Source: Chitinophagaceae bacterium
GTDB taxonomy: Bacteria; Bacteroidota; Bacteroidia; Chitinophagales; Chitinophagaceae
Reading direction: 5' to 3'
Assembly (NCBI GenBank): GCA_947447815.1
Contig: CANFLJ010000028.1
Coordinates: forward strand, 1 to 10,887
DNA length: 10,887 nucleotides
Positions 1-8,047 of the stretch are shown piece after piece. The position numbers and the translations under genes were made by a program. How positions within the stretch are numbered: position 1 is the stretch's first letter; each line of letters opens with the position of its first letter. The notes below the pieces were generated by a model, which ran no database searches, was not told the origin of the DNA, and saw nothing but the letters and a program-made list of their open reading frames with translations.

Positions 1-918
1 ATCAACGATCTTACCAGTCCTAAAACGCTTGCACACTTATTAAAGTATGATAGTGCACAAGGACGTTTTGATCAGGAAGTTACTTCTACCGATAGTTCAA
101 TAGTAGTTAACGGACATGAAGTAAAGATTTATGCACAAAGAGATCCTGCTCAAATTCCTTGGGGAGAGCATGGAGTAGATGTAGTAATTGAATCAACTGG
201 ATTCTTTACAGATAAAGAAAAAGCTGAATTACACATTAAAGCTGGTGCTAAGAGAGTAGTTATTTCTGCTCCTGCAACTGGCGAAATGAAAACAGTAGTA
301 TTTAATGTAAACCATAGCATTCTGGATGGTTCTGAAACAGTTATCAGTGGTGCATCTTGTACTACCAACTGTTTAGCTCCTATGGCTCATGCTTTGAATC
401 AGGCATTTACTATTGAAGCTGGTAGCATGACTACTATTCACGCTTATACAAATGATCAGAATACACTGGATGCTCCTCACGCAAAAGGTGATTTGAGAAG
501 AGCAAGAGCTGCTGCTGCTAATATCGTACCTAACTCAACTGGTGCTGCTAAAGCAATTGGTTTAGTATTACCTGAATTGAAAGGTAAACTGGATGGTAGC
601 GCACAACGTGTTCCTGTAATTACTGGTTCTGTTACTGAATTGACTGCTATCTGCGCTAAGAAAACTACTGCAGAAGAAGTAAATGCTGTAATGAAAGCTG
701 CAAGCAATGAAAGCTTTGGTTATACTGAAGATGAAATTGTAAGCTCTGATGTAATTGGTATTTCTTACGGTTCATTATTCGATGCTACACAAACTAAAGT
801 TATCACTGTTGGTGATAAACAATTGGTGAAAGTGGTTAGCTGGTACGATAATGAAATGAGCTACGTTTCTCAGTTAGTTCGTACGGTTAAATACTTTGCA
901 GGTTTGATCAGCAAATAA
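1..918 (+). CDS. gap: Glyceraldehyde-3-phosphate dehydrogenase, type I (5' end missing)
   Basis: This cytoplasmic glycolytic enzyme oxidises and phosphorylates glyceraldehyde-3-phosphate to 1,3-bisphosphoglycerate using NAD(P)+. The frame is open from base 1, and the fragment begins at the INDLT segment, so about 31-33 N-terminal residues (start of the Rossmann fold) lie outside the window. The ATG at 286 is internal. The active-site motif ASCTTNC puts the catalytic Cys at 358-360, and the paired His is in TTIHAYTNDQ at 439-441. The Asp of IND is the position that favours NAD over NADP. The C-terminal WYDNEMSY motif is intact and the gene ends in a normal stop. From memory, the second half resembles Staphylococcus-type GapA (DGSAQRVPxxTGSVTEL, MKAASNES.GYTED, YGSLFDATQTKV) more than the Bacteroides-type enzyme. 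A hairpin and then pgk, the next pathway step, follow. Confidence 0.97.
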   Translation: MNDLTSPKTLAHLLKYDSAQGRFDQEVTSTDSSIVVNGHEVKIYAQRDPAQIPWGEHGVDVVIESTGFFTDKEKAELHIKAGAKRVVISAPATGEMKTVVFNVNHSILDGSETVISGASCTTNCLAPMAHALNQAFTIEAGSMTTIHAYTNDQNTLDAPHAKGDLRRARAAAANIVPNSTGAAKAIGLVLPELKGKLDGSAQRVPVITGSVTELTAICAKKTTAEEVNAVMKAASNESFGYTEDEIVSSDVIGISYGSLFDATQTKVITVGDKQLVKVVSWYDNEMSYVSQLVRTVKYFAGLISK

Positions 919-929
919 AAAATATCTTC

Positions 930-960
930 AAATGCCGGTCTTAGTGCCGGCATTTTTATT
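930..960 (+). terminator. Hairpin terminator between gap and pgk
   Basis: A 9-bp perfect stem (930-938 AAATGCCGG with 947-955 CCGGCATTT) closes an 8-base loop and runs into a T-rich tract. It lies 11 bases after the gap stop and 23 bases before the pgk ATG. I see no TAnnTTTG promoter between the hairpin and pgk. Either pgk depends on read-through, making this a partial terminator or RNA-processing site that sets a higher gap than pgk level, or its promoter does not fit the consensus. Confidence 0.85.
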
Positions 961-978
961 TCACATAAACATAATGTT

Positions 979-2178
979 ATGAGTAAATTTTCTGAATTTA
1001 ATTTCAATGGCCATAAGGCGTTGATAAGAGTAGATTTTAATGTTCCTTTAGATAAACAAACACTGGCTATTACTGATGATACCAGAATGACTGCAACAAT
1101 CCCTACAATCAAAAAGATATTGGGAGATGGTGGGAGTGTAATACTGATGAGTCATTTAGGTAGACCTAAAGATGGCCCTGAAGATAAATATAGTTTAAAG
1201 CATGTAGTGGCTCACCTTTCTGAATTGCTGGGTGGTGTAACTGTAAAGTTTGCTGATGATTGCATAGGTGCATCAGCTGTAGAACTTTCTGCTTCATTAA
1301 AAGCTGGTGAAGTTTTGTTGCTGGAAAATCTTCGATTCTACAAAGAAGAAGAAAAAGGTGATGAAGCATTTGCAGAAAAACTTTCTAAACTGGGAGATGT
1401 TTGGGTGAATGATGCATTTGGTACAGCTCACAGAGCACATGCCAGCACAGCAGTAATTGCTAAATTCTATCTTGTAGAAAAAAGATTCTTCGGCTTTGTA
1501 ATGGAAGGTGAAGTAGTAGCTGCTGAAAAAGTATTGCATAAAGCAGAAAAACCATTTTGTGCAATAATTGGTGGAGCTAAAGTTTCTGACAAGATTCTTA
1601 TTATAGAAAACTTACTGGAACGCGCTACCGATATTATTATTGGTGGTGGTATGGCTTATACTTTTATGAAAGCAATGGGTGGTAAAATAGGAAACAGTCT
1701 TTGCGAAGAAGATCGTATACAAACTGCTATTGACTTATTAAAGAAAGCAGAAGCTAAAGGCGTGAATATTCATTTGCCAAGTGATAGCATTATTGCTGAT
1801 AAGTTTGCTGCTGATGCAAATACATCTACTGCTCCATCAAACAATATTCCTGATGGCTGGATGGGTCTTGATATTGCTGCTGATGCATGCGAACAGTTTA
1901 CCAACGTTATTGAAAACTCCAGAACCATTTTATGGAACGGCCCAATGGGTGTTTTTGAAATGGAGAAATTTCAACATGGTACTAAAACTGTTGCAATTGC
2001 TGTAACTAATGCAACTGCAAAAGGTGCATTCTCTTTAGTAGGAGGTGGTGATAGTGTAGCTGCTGTAAACCAGTTTGGATTTGCTGATAAAGTAAGTTAT
2101 GTAAGTACAGGCGGTGGTGCAATGCTAGAATACTTTGAAGGAAAAGTATTACCTGGTATTGCTGCGGTACAATCTTAG
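979..2178 (+). CDS. pgk: Phosphoglycerate kinase
   Basis: This cytoplasmic glycolytic enzyme transfers the acyl phosphate of 1,3-bisphosphoglycerate to ADP, giving ATP and 3-phosphoglycerate. The protein has 399 residues, close to the family norm, and both domains are complete. N-domain substrate-binding motifs are RVDFNVP (17-23) and SHLGRP (58-63), followed by LENLRFYKEEE and the NDAFGTAHRAHAST segment. C-domain nucleotide-binding motifs are GGAKVSDK (198-205), NGPMGVFE, GGGDSVAA (355-362) and the C-terminal STGGGAMLEYFEGK. The ATG at 979 suits the family N-terminus; an ATG at 973 reaches a stop after two codons. No Shine-Dalgarno sequence is visible, as is usual for the phylum. It follows gap and ends just before a strong terminator, so gap-pgk looks like a glycolytic unit with a hairpin inside it. 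Confidence 0.98.
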   Translation: MSKFSEFNFNGHKALIRVDFNVPLDKQTLAITDDTRMTATIPTIKKILGDGGSVILMSHLGRPKDGPEDKYSLKHVVAHLSELLGGVTVKFADDCIGASAVELSASLKAGEVLLLENLRFYKEEEKGDEAFAEKLSKLGDVWVNDAFGTAHRAHASTAVIAKFYLVEKRFFGFVMEGEVVAAEKVLHKAEKPFCAIIGGAKVSDKILIIENLLERATDIIIGGGMAYTFMKAMGGKIGNSLCEEDRIQTAIDLLKKAEAKGVNIHLPSDSIIADKFAADANTSTAPSNNIPDGWMGLDIAADACEQFTNVIENSRTILWNGPMGVFEMEKFQHGTKTVAIAVTNATAKGAFSLVGGGDSVAAVNQFGFADKVSYVSTGGGAMLEYFEGKVLPGIAAVQS

Positions 2179-2202
2179 AAGATTACAACTAAATAGAAAT
2201 TG

Positions 2203-2234
2203 AAAAGTAGGGTAGTAGTACCCTACTTTTTTTA
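2203..2234 (+). terminator. Rho-independent terminator after pgk
   Basis: A 12-bp perfect stem is formed by 2203-2214 (AAAAGTAGGGTA, pairing from its 5' A-run) and 2219-2230 (TACCCTACTTTT), with a 4-base GTAG loop. The T-run continues to 2233. It starts 25 bases after the pgk stop and separates the glycolytic genes from waaA. Confidence 0.92.
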
Positions 2235-2282
2235 TTTGAACCAGATTGTATAAGTGAATTTAAATTTTAATTTGAAAAAGCG

Positions 2283-2313
2283 TTTCAGTATTTACTTATT
2301 CCAAATACATTTG
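2283..2313 (+). promoter_or_regulatory. Probable Bacteroidota-type promoter for waaA
   Basis: The -7 element TACATTTG at 2306-2313 matches TAnnTTTG exactly. A -33-like TTTC at 2283-2286 (one mismatch to TTTG) lies 19 bases upstream, within the usual spacing. Transcription would begin near 2318-2322, leaving a leader of only 10-15 bases before the waaA ATG at 2333. The upstream terminator supports an independent promoter here. No start-site data are available from the sequence. Confidence 0.5.
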
Positions 2314-2332
2314 TTACCTATTATTTATCGGA

Positions 2333-3580
2333 ATGTTTAAGTTGCTTTATAATTTATTTGTTTTCATCTACCCCCAATTAATTGGCTTCACATCCTTATG
2401 GAATGCCAAAGCAAAGCAATGGGAGGTTGGTAGAAGAGATATTTTTAGCAGACTCTCCGAAAGTTTCCAGCATAACAACCATAAAATCATCTGGATGCAT
2501 TGCGCATCATTAGGTGAATTTGAACAAGGCAGACCAGTTTTAGAAGCACTGAAAAAGAAATATCCTTCCTATAAAATACTGCTAACATTTTTTTCGCCCT
2601 CAGGATATGAGAATAAGAAAAATTATGATGGTGCAGACTTTATATACTATCTACCTATGGATAGTGCTAAAAATGCAAATCAGTTTTTAGATATTGTAAA
2701 GCCTTCTCTTGTAATTTTTGTAAAGTACGAATTCTGGTTTCATTATCTCATGGAAGCCAAAAGGAGGAATATTGATACAGTTCTTGTTTCAGCCATATTT
2801 TTTAAACAGCATATTTTCTTTAAATGGTATGGTGTTTTGCACAGACAAATGCTGGATTGTTTTAAAGTAATATTCCTGCAGAATGAGGATTCTTTGAAAC
2901 TACTAAAGTCAATTTTACCTAAAAGTGAATTGGTTATAGCAGGTGATACTCGTTTTGATAGAGTAATAAGTATAATTTCTAATAAACTGATTATCAATGA
3001 AATAGCTGATTTTTCAGTTAATAATAATTTAATTGTAGCTGGTAGTACCTGGAGTAATGATGATATCATTTTAAGTGATATGGCCAATAATGACAAAAAA
3101 CTTAAATTTATTGTAGCTCCACATGACATTTCGGAAAGCAGAATTGCTGAATGCTCGAGATTGTACCAAGATGCTCAGTTATACTCTGAATGGAAAAGTA
3201 AGCCCAATTTAACTACTCGAGTTATTATAATAGATAATATAGGTTTGCTATCGTCGCTATATCAATATGCCACAATTTGTTTTATAGGAGGAGGTTTTGA
3301 TAAAGAAGGAATTCATAATCTGCTGGAAGCCGCAGTTTATTCAAAACCAGTAATATTTGGGCCTGTCTATAGTAAGTATGAGGAAGCTAAAGAGATTATA
3401 AAAGAGGAGGGTGGTTATTCTGTGGATAATTTAAAAAATCTCGAATTATTAGTCCACAAATTAATAAATGACCCTGATTTTTATTCTAAAACTGCCGAAA
3501 GGGCTGGTAAATTCGTGTTAAATCATGCTGGATCAACCCAAATTATCATAAAGAAATTAGAAACTTTCTCTTTAAACTAG
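2333..3580 (+). CDS. waaA: 3-deoxy-D-manno-octulosonic acid (Kdo) transferase
   Basis: WaaA (KdtA, family GT30) transfers Kdo from CMP-Kdo to lipid IVA on the cytoplasmic face of the inner membrane, the first core-sugar step of lipopolysaccharide assembly. The protein has 415 residues, the normal length. A hydrophobic N-terminal anchor spans about residues 4-22. The acceptor-side motif HCASLGEFEQG (56-66) contains the expected catalytic base Glu62. FVKYEFW (129-135) and IAGDTRFDRV are typical of the family. The CMP-Kdo site is GGGFDKEGIHNLLEAA (319-334), followed by SKPVIFGP (337-344). Whether it adds one or two Kdo units cannot be read from sequence. It stands alone between the pgk terminator and the rpoB promoter. 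I see no strong hairpin after its stop, so some transcription may run on into rpoB. Confidence 0.96.
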   Translation: MFKLLYNLFVFIYPQLIGFTSLWNAKAKQWEVGRRDIFSRLSESFQHNNHKIIWMHCASLGEFEQGRPVLEALKKKYPSYKILLTFFSPSGYENKKNYDGADFIYYLPMDSAKNANQFLDIVKPSLVIFVKYEFWFHYLMEAKRRNIDTVLVSAIFFKQHIFFKWYGVLHRQMLDCFKVIFLQNEDSLKLLKSILPKSELVIAGDTRFDRVISIISNKLIINEIADFSVNNNLIVAGSTWSNDDIILSDMANNDKKLKFIVAPHDISESRIAECSRLYQDAQLYSEWKSKPNLTTRVIIIDNIGLLSSLYQYATICFIGGGFDKEGIHNLLEAAVYSKPVIFGPVYSKYEEAKEIIKEEGGYSVDNLKNLELLVHKLINDPDFYSKTAERAGKFVLNHAGSTQIIIKKLETFSLN

Positions 3581-3620
3581 TTTTTACATAGTATATAATC
3601 ATATAGTTCCAAATCTTTTT

Positions 3621-3650
3621 TTTGTTATTAGGCTCCAATCCCTACTTTTG
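3621..3650 (+). promoter_or_regulatory. Probable Bacteroidota-type promoter for rpoB
   Basis: TTTG at 3621-3624 is separated by 18 bases from TACTTTTG at 3643-3650, a full match to the TTTG / TAnnTTTG consensus. Transcription would start near 3655-3658, giving an AT-rich leader of about 85 bases before the rpoB ATG at 3742. I see no clear hairpin or Shine-Dalgarno sequence in that leader. The promoter is consistent with rpoB being expressed by itself, not from a ribosomal-protein operon. Confidence 0.6.
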
Positions 3651-3741
3651 CAATCCTTTTTATATTGGGGTAACTAGCAATTAGTCTTTATATTACAGAT
3701 AAATACTACTTCGCACAAAATACAAACGGGTTATAATATAT

Positions 3742-6700
3742 ATGTCAACAACAACATTAAACAACAGGATTAATTTCGGCAAAACAAAAAATTTAGCAGA
3801 AACTCCTGATTTATTAGACATTCAGTTAGAATCTTTCCGCGAATTTTTCCAGTTAGAAACAACACCAGACAAACGTGATAATGAAGGTTTGTTCAGAGTT
3901 TTTAAAGAAAATTTTCCAATAACTGATACCAGAAACATTTTCGTTTTAGAGTTTCTTGATTATTTCATCGATCCGCCACGTTATTCTATTGAAGAGTGTA
4001 TGGAACGTGGATTGACTTATGCGGTGCCTTTAAAGGCTAAATTGCGTTTAAGTTGTAATGATGAAGAGCACGTAGATTTCCAGACAATTGTTCAGGATGT
4101 ATTCTTAGGAAACATTCCATATATGACTCCAAGAGGAACATTTGTTGTGAATGGAGCTGAGCGTGTAATTGTTTCTCAATTACATCGTTCACCAGGTGTA
4201 TTCTTTGGTCAATCTACACACCCGAACGGTACTAAGATTTATTCTGCCCGTGTAATTCCTTTCAAGGGAGCATGGATGGAGTTTGCTACTGACATTAATA
4301 ATGTTATGTATGCTTACATTGATCGTAAGAAAAAATTCCCGGTAACAACTCTTTTACGTTCTATTGGTTTTGAAACTGATAAAGACATTCTAGAATTGTT
4401 TGGTATGGCTGATGAAATAGCTATTACTAAAAATAACCATAAAGATTTCGTTGGTAGAAGATTAGCTGCACGTGTTCTTAGAACCTGGGTAGAAGATTTT
4501 GTGGATGAAGATACCGGTGAAGTTGTAAGTATTGAAAGAAATGAGATTGTATTAGAGCGTGATAGCGTATTAGATGAAGATGCTATTAATACCATTGTTG
4601 ACATGGATATTAAGAGTCTCTTTATTCAAAAAGAAGATCTTGGTGGAGATTATGCAATCATCTACAATACCTTAAATAAGGATACTTCTAACAGTGAATT
4701 AGAAGCTGTTCAACATATTTATCGTCAATTGCGTGGTGCTGATGCTCCTGATAATGAAACTGCCCGTGGTATTATCGACAAATTATTCTTCTCTGATAAG
4801 AGATATGATTTAGGGGAAGTTGGTCGTTACAAAATCAATAAAAAACTTGAACTAGAATATCCTATTACTAAGAAAGTTCTTACTAAACAGGATATTATAG
4901 AGATTGTAAAATATCTTGTTCGTTTAACCAATGCTAAGGCTGACATTGATGATATTGATCATTTGAGCAATCGTCGTGTAAGAACAGTTGGAGAACAATT
5001 ATATGCACAATTTGGTGTAGGTCTTTCGAGAATGGCTCGTACTATTCGTGAAAGAATGAACGTTAGAGACAATGAAGTATTTACTCCAGTTGATTTGATT
5101 AATGCAAGAACTCTTTCTTCTGTAATCAATTCATTCTTTGGTACTTCTCAGTTATCTCAATTCTTAGATCAAACCAATCCTTTGAGTGAAATTACGCACA
5201 AACGTCGTATTTCCGCACTAGGACCCGGCGGTTTAAGCAGAGAAAGAGCTGGATTCGAGGTACGTGATGTACACTACTCTCACTACGGTCGTCTTTGTAC
5301 TATTGAAACACCTGAAGGACCAAACATTGGTTTGATTTCAACACTTTGCGTACACGCAACTGTAAATGATATGGGCTTCATTGAAACTCCATACAGAAAG
5401 GTTGTAGATGGTAAAGTAAATATGAATGAACTAACTTATTTAAGTGCTGAAGAAGAAGATACTGCAAAAATTGCACAATCGAATTCTCCTTTGAATGATA
5501 AGTTTCAATTTGTAGAAGATAAGGTAATCTCTCGTCAGACAGGTGATTTCCCTATTCTTGACAAAGCAGATGTAGAATACATGGATGTTGCTCCTAACCA
5601 GATTGTTGGTTTGAGTGCTTCTCTGATTCCGTTCCTGGAGCATGATGATGCCAACCGTGCCTTGATGGGATCGAACATGCAACGTCAGGCTGTTCCACTT
5701 ATTCGTCCTGAAGTACCTATTGTAGGTACAGGATTGGAAGGAAGAGCTGCCAGAGATGCAAGAATACAGATTCATGCAAGTGGTACTGGTGTGGTAGAAT
5801 ATGTAGATGCTAAGGAAATTCATATTCGCTATGATAGAAATGATACTGACAGATTAATCAGCTTTAATGATGATTTACAGGTTTATAAATTAACTAAATT
5901 TATCAAAACCAATCAGTCTACCTGTATTAACTTACGTCCAGCTGTTATAAAAGGACAAAAAGTTTCTAAAGGTGATTTCCTTACTGAAGGTTATGCAACT
6001 AAAGGAGGGGAGTTAGCACTTGGTAGAAACTTACAAGTAGCTTTCATGCCTTGGAAAGGATATAACTTTGAGGATGCGATTGTAATTAATGAAAAAGTTG
6101 TAAGAGAAGATCTATTTACAACAATACATATTGATGAATACGAACTTGAAGTAAGAGATACTAAATTAGGAGAAGAAGAACTTACGCCAGATATTCCTAA
6201 CGTTTCTGAAGAAGCAACTAAGGATCTGGATGAGTATGGTGTGGTAAGAATTGGTGCTTCTATTAAAGAAGGTGATATTCTTATCGGTAAGATTACTCCT
6301 AAAGGAGAATCTGATCCAACTCCTGAAGAAAAACTTTTACGTGCAATCTTTGGTGATAAAGCCGGAGATGCTAAAGATGCTTCTCTGAAAGCACCAAATG
6401 GTACTGAAGGAGTTGTTATTGACAAGAAGCTTTTCCAACGTGCTAAGAAAGATAAAAACTCTAAGACCAGAGAAAAAGCTGCTTTAGAGAAAGTAGAGAA
6501 AGCGCATCATCAGAATGTAGAAATCCTTAAAGAGTTGTTGTTAAGCAAACTTCAGGTTTTATTGAATAACAAAACTTCAAACGGTGTATCTAATACATTT
6601 GGTGAAGTATTAATCGGAAAGGGATCTAAATTTAATGCTAAGAATCTTGCTGCTATTGATTTCCAAAGTGTAAATCCATTAGGATGGACCAGCGAACCAG

Positions 6701-7545
6701 TTGTAGATGAGCAAATTAATACTTTATTACACAATTATACTATTAAGTATAATGAAGAATTAGGTAAATTCAAGAGAGAAAAATTCAACATTTCTATCGG
6801 AGATGAACTTCCTACAGGGGTACTAAAACTTGCTAAGGTTTACCTGGCAGTTAAACGTAAACTGAAAGTAGGGGATAAAATGGCGGGTCGTCACGGAAAT
6901 AAAGGTATCGTTGCTAAAATTGTTCGTGCTGAAGATATGCCATTCATGGAAGATGGAACTCCAGTTGATATTGTATTGAATCCATTGGGTGTACCTTCCC
7001 GTATGAACCTTGGACAGATATATGAAACAATTCTTGGATGGGCTGGTAAAGAATTAGGTATTCGTTTCTCAACTCCAATTTTTGATGGTGCTTCAACCAC
7101 TGAAATTGAGAACTATTGTAATGAAGCTAAAATTCCTTTAAATGGTCACACTTATCTTTATGATGGTGAAACCGGAGAACGTTTTGATCAAAAAGCTACT
7201 GTAGGAGTTATCTATATGATTAAACTTCACCACATGGTTGATGATAAAATGCACGCACGTTCTATAGGACCATACAGTTTAATTACTCAACAACCATTAG
7301 GAGGTAAAGCTCAATTTGGTGGACAACGTTTTGGAGAGATGGAGGTTTGGGCACTGGAAGCATATGGTGCATCCAATATCTTACAAGAATTGTTGACGCT
7401 TAAATCTGATGATATTATCGGAAGAGCTAAAACTTACGAAGCTATCGTTAAGGGAGAGAATATTCCAAAAGCTGGTATTCCTGAATCATTCAATGTATTG
7501 GTTCATGAGTTGAGAGGATTAGGATTAGATTTAAAGTTTGAATAA
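3742..7545 (+). CDS. rpoB: DNA-directed RNA polymerase, beta subunit
   Basis: RpoB is the beta subunit of the core RNA polymerase (alpha2-beta-beta'-omega) and forms one side of the catalytic cleft. The protein has 1267 residues against 1342 in E. coli, as expected for this phylum, and the frame is unbroken. The rifampicin region FFGTSQLSQFLDQ (465-477) through ITHKRRISALGPGG (484-497) has the sensitive-type residues Q473, D476, H486, R489 and S491, equivalent to E. coli 513, 516, 526, 529 and 531. Other core motifs are IETPEGPNIGLIS, GYNFEDAIVINE with acidic E777/D778, KMAGRHGNKG (1046-1055; lysines 1046 and 1054 equal E. coli K1065 and K1073), and GGKAQFGGQRFGEMEVWALE (from 1187). It ends GLGLDLKFE. 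The partner gene rpoC is not downstream and rplJ/rplL are not upstream. A promoter and a strong terminator flank the gene, so it appears monocistronic. Confidence 0.99.
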   Translation: MSTTTLNNRINFGKTKNLAETPDLLDIQLESFREFFQLETTPDKRDNEGLFRVFKENFPITDTRNIFVLEFLDYFIDPPRYSIEECMERGLTYAVPLKAKLRLSCNDEEHVDFQTIVQDVFLGNIPYMTPRGTFVVNGAERVIVSQLHRSPGVFFGQSTHPNGTKIYSARVIPFKGAWMEFATDINNVMYAYIDRKKKFPVTTLLRSIGFETDKDILELFGMADEIAITKNNHKDFVGRRLAARVLRTWVEDFVDEDTGEVVSIERNEIVLERDSVLDEDAINTIVDMDIKSLFIQKEDLGGDYAIIYNTLNKDTSNSELEAVQHIYRQLRGADAPDNETARGIIDKLFFSDKRYDLGEVGRYKINKKLELEYPITKKVLTKQDIIEIVKYLVRLTNAKADIDDIDHLSNRRVRTVGEQLYAQFGVGLSRMARTIRERMNVRDNEVFTPVDLINARTLSSVINSFFGTSQLSQFLDQTNPLSEITHKRRISALGPGGLSRERAGFEVRDVHYSHYGRLCTIETPEGPNIGLISTLCVHATVNDMGFIETPYRKVVDGKVNMNELTYLSAEEEDTAKIAQSNSPLNDKFQFVEDKVISRQTGDFPILDKADVEYMDVAPNQIVGLSASLIPFLEHDDANRALMGSNMQRQAVPLIRPEVPIVGTGLEGRAARDARIQIHASGTGVVEYVDAKEIHIRYDRNDTDRLISFNDDLQVYKLTKFIKTNQSTCINLRPAVIKGQKVSKGDFLTEGYATKGGELALGRNLQVAFMPWKGYNFEDAIVINEKVVREDLFTTIHIDEYELEVRDTKLGEEELTPDIPNVSEEATKDLDEYGVVRIGASIKEGDILIGKITPKGESDPTPEEKLLRAIFGDKAGDAKDASLKAPNGTEGVVIDKKLFQRAKKDKNSKTREKAALEKVEKAHHQNVEILKELLLSKLQVLLNNKTSNGVSNTFGEVLIGKGSKFNAKNLAAIDFQSVNPLGWTSEPVVDEQINTLLHNYTIKYNEELGKFKREKFNISIGDELPTGVLKLAKVYLAVKRKLKVGDKMAGRHGNKGIVAKIVRAEDMPFMEDGTPVDIVLNPLGVPSRMNLGQIYETILGWAGKELGIRFSTPIFDGASTTEIENYCNEAKIPLNGHTYLYDGETGERFDQKATVGVIYMIKLHHMVDDKMHARSIGPYSLITQQPLGGKAQFGGQRFGEMEVWALEAYGASNILQELLTLKSDDIIGRAKTYEAIVKGENIPKAGIPESFNVLVHELRGLGLDLKFE

Positions 7546-7569
7546 TTTTATTTTAATTTACTTTAATTG

Positions 7570-7603
7570 AAAGAAAGGGAAGCATTTGCTTCCCTTTCTT
7601 TTT
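7570..7603 (+). terminator. Strong Rho-independent terminator after rpoB
   Basis: A 14-bp perfect stem (7570-7583 with 7588-7601) closes a 4-base ATTT loop. Its right arm, GCTTCCCTTTCTTT, merges into a short T-run. It starts 24 bases after the rpoB stop. Such a terminator directly after rpoB means transcription is designed to stop there and not to continue into rpoC. Confidence 0.93.
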
Positions 7604-7705
7604 GGGAATTAATACTTAACATAATGTAAATTATAATGTATAATTAAAATTATTACCTTTACAGTGTTTAGTTATTTAAATATTTAATTCAGGAATGAAC
7701 GATAA

Positions 7706-7736
7706 ATTGAAATAATTTACAAATACCTTATTTTAG
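7706..7736 (+). promoter_or_regulatory. Weak promoter-like site before the orphan signal-peptide ORF
   Basis: ATTG at 7706-7709, 19 bases, then TATTTTAG at 7729-7736 (one mismatch to TAnnTTTG). Start of transcription would be near 7742, about 38 bases before the ATG at 7780. In such AT-rich DNA this match could occur by chance. Confidence 0.3.
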
Positions 7737-7779
7737 CAATGATTATCCAATCATATTCACGAAACCAATTTAATAATCT

Positions 7780-7863
7780 ATGAAAAGAAGTAACCTAATG
7801 AGTTTACTCTGTACTTTTTTAGTCTTTGTTTTTGCAGCTCAGAATTATCGAGTCAGTTGCTAG
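7780..7863 (+). pseudogene. 27-codon signal-peptide-like ORF, possible gene remnant
   Basis: The ORF reads MKRSNLMSLLCTFLVFVFAA followed by QNYRVSC and a TAG. It has a basic start, a hydrophobic core of about 13 residues and an AA|Q junction that would suit signal peptidase I, leaving only about seven residues. I read it as the 5' end of a decayed gene for a secreted protein. A very short exported peptide or a leader peptide is also possible. A promoter-like site lies upstream. The 23 bases around its start (7775-7797) match the GH5 start region (8231-8253) at 20 of 23 positions. That may reflect a small duplication or just similar signal-peptide starts. After the stop I could not follow homology to any protein. 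Confidence 0.35.
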
Positions 7864-7943
7864 TATTACATAAATATTTTTGTTTAAATCCTTGCTATAC
7901 TTAGGTTTCAATGTATTAATTGAAAAAAGACTAAGATATAGTG

Positions 7944-7981
7944 AGCTATAGACGTATGTATAATTCATACGTCATGTAGTT
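7944..7981. repeat. Imperfect hairpin beside a TA-rich palindrome
   Basis: GACGTATG (7951-7958) and CATACGTC (7966-7973) form a perfect 8-bp stem with a 7-base loop. The stem extends outward with CTATA (7946-7950) against TGTAG (7975-7979), after one bulged A, and two more weak pairs. The 12-base palindrome TGTATATATACA follows at 7981-7992. No T-run follows, so it is not a typical terminator. A regulator site or structured RNA are both possible. Confidence 0.5.
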
Positions 7982-8047
7982 GTATATATACATGAAATAT
8001 AATTTTTGAATGGAGAAATTTCATTAAAGAAATTCTATGGGCATAAG

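Noticed and set aside
286..288. ATG as the start of gap.
   Set aside because: Bases 1-285 in the same frame encode well-conserved GAPDH sequence, so this Met is internal.
4314..7100. Several minus-strand ORFs of 60-144 codons opposite rpoB.
   Set aside because: They are antisense shadows of a strongly coding gene, with Ser/Leu-rich translations and no recognisable features.
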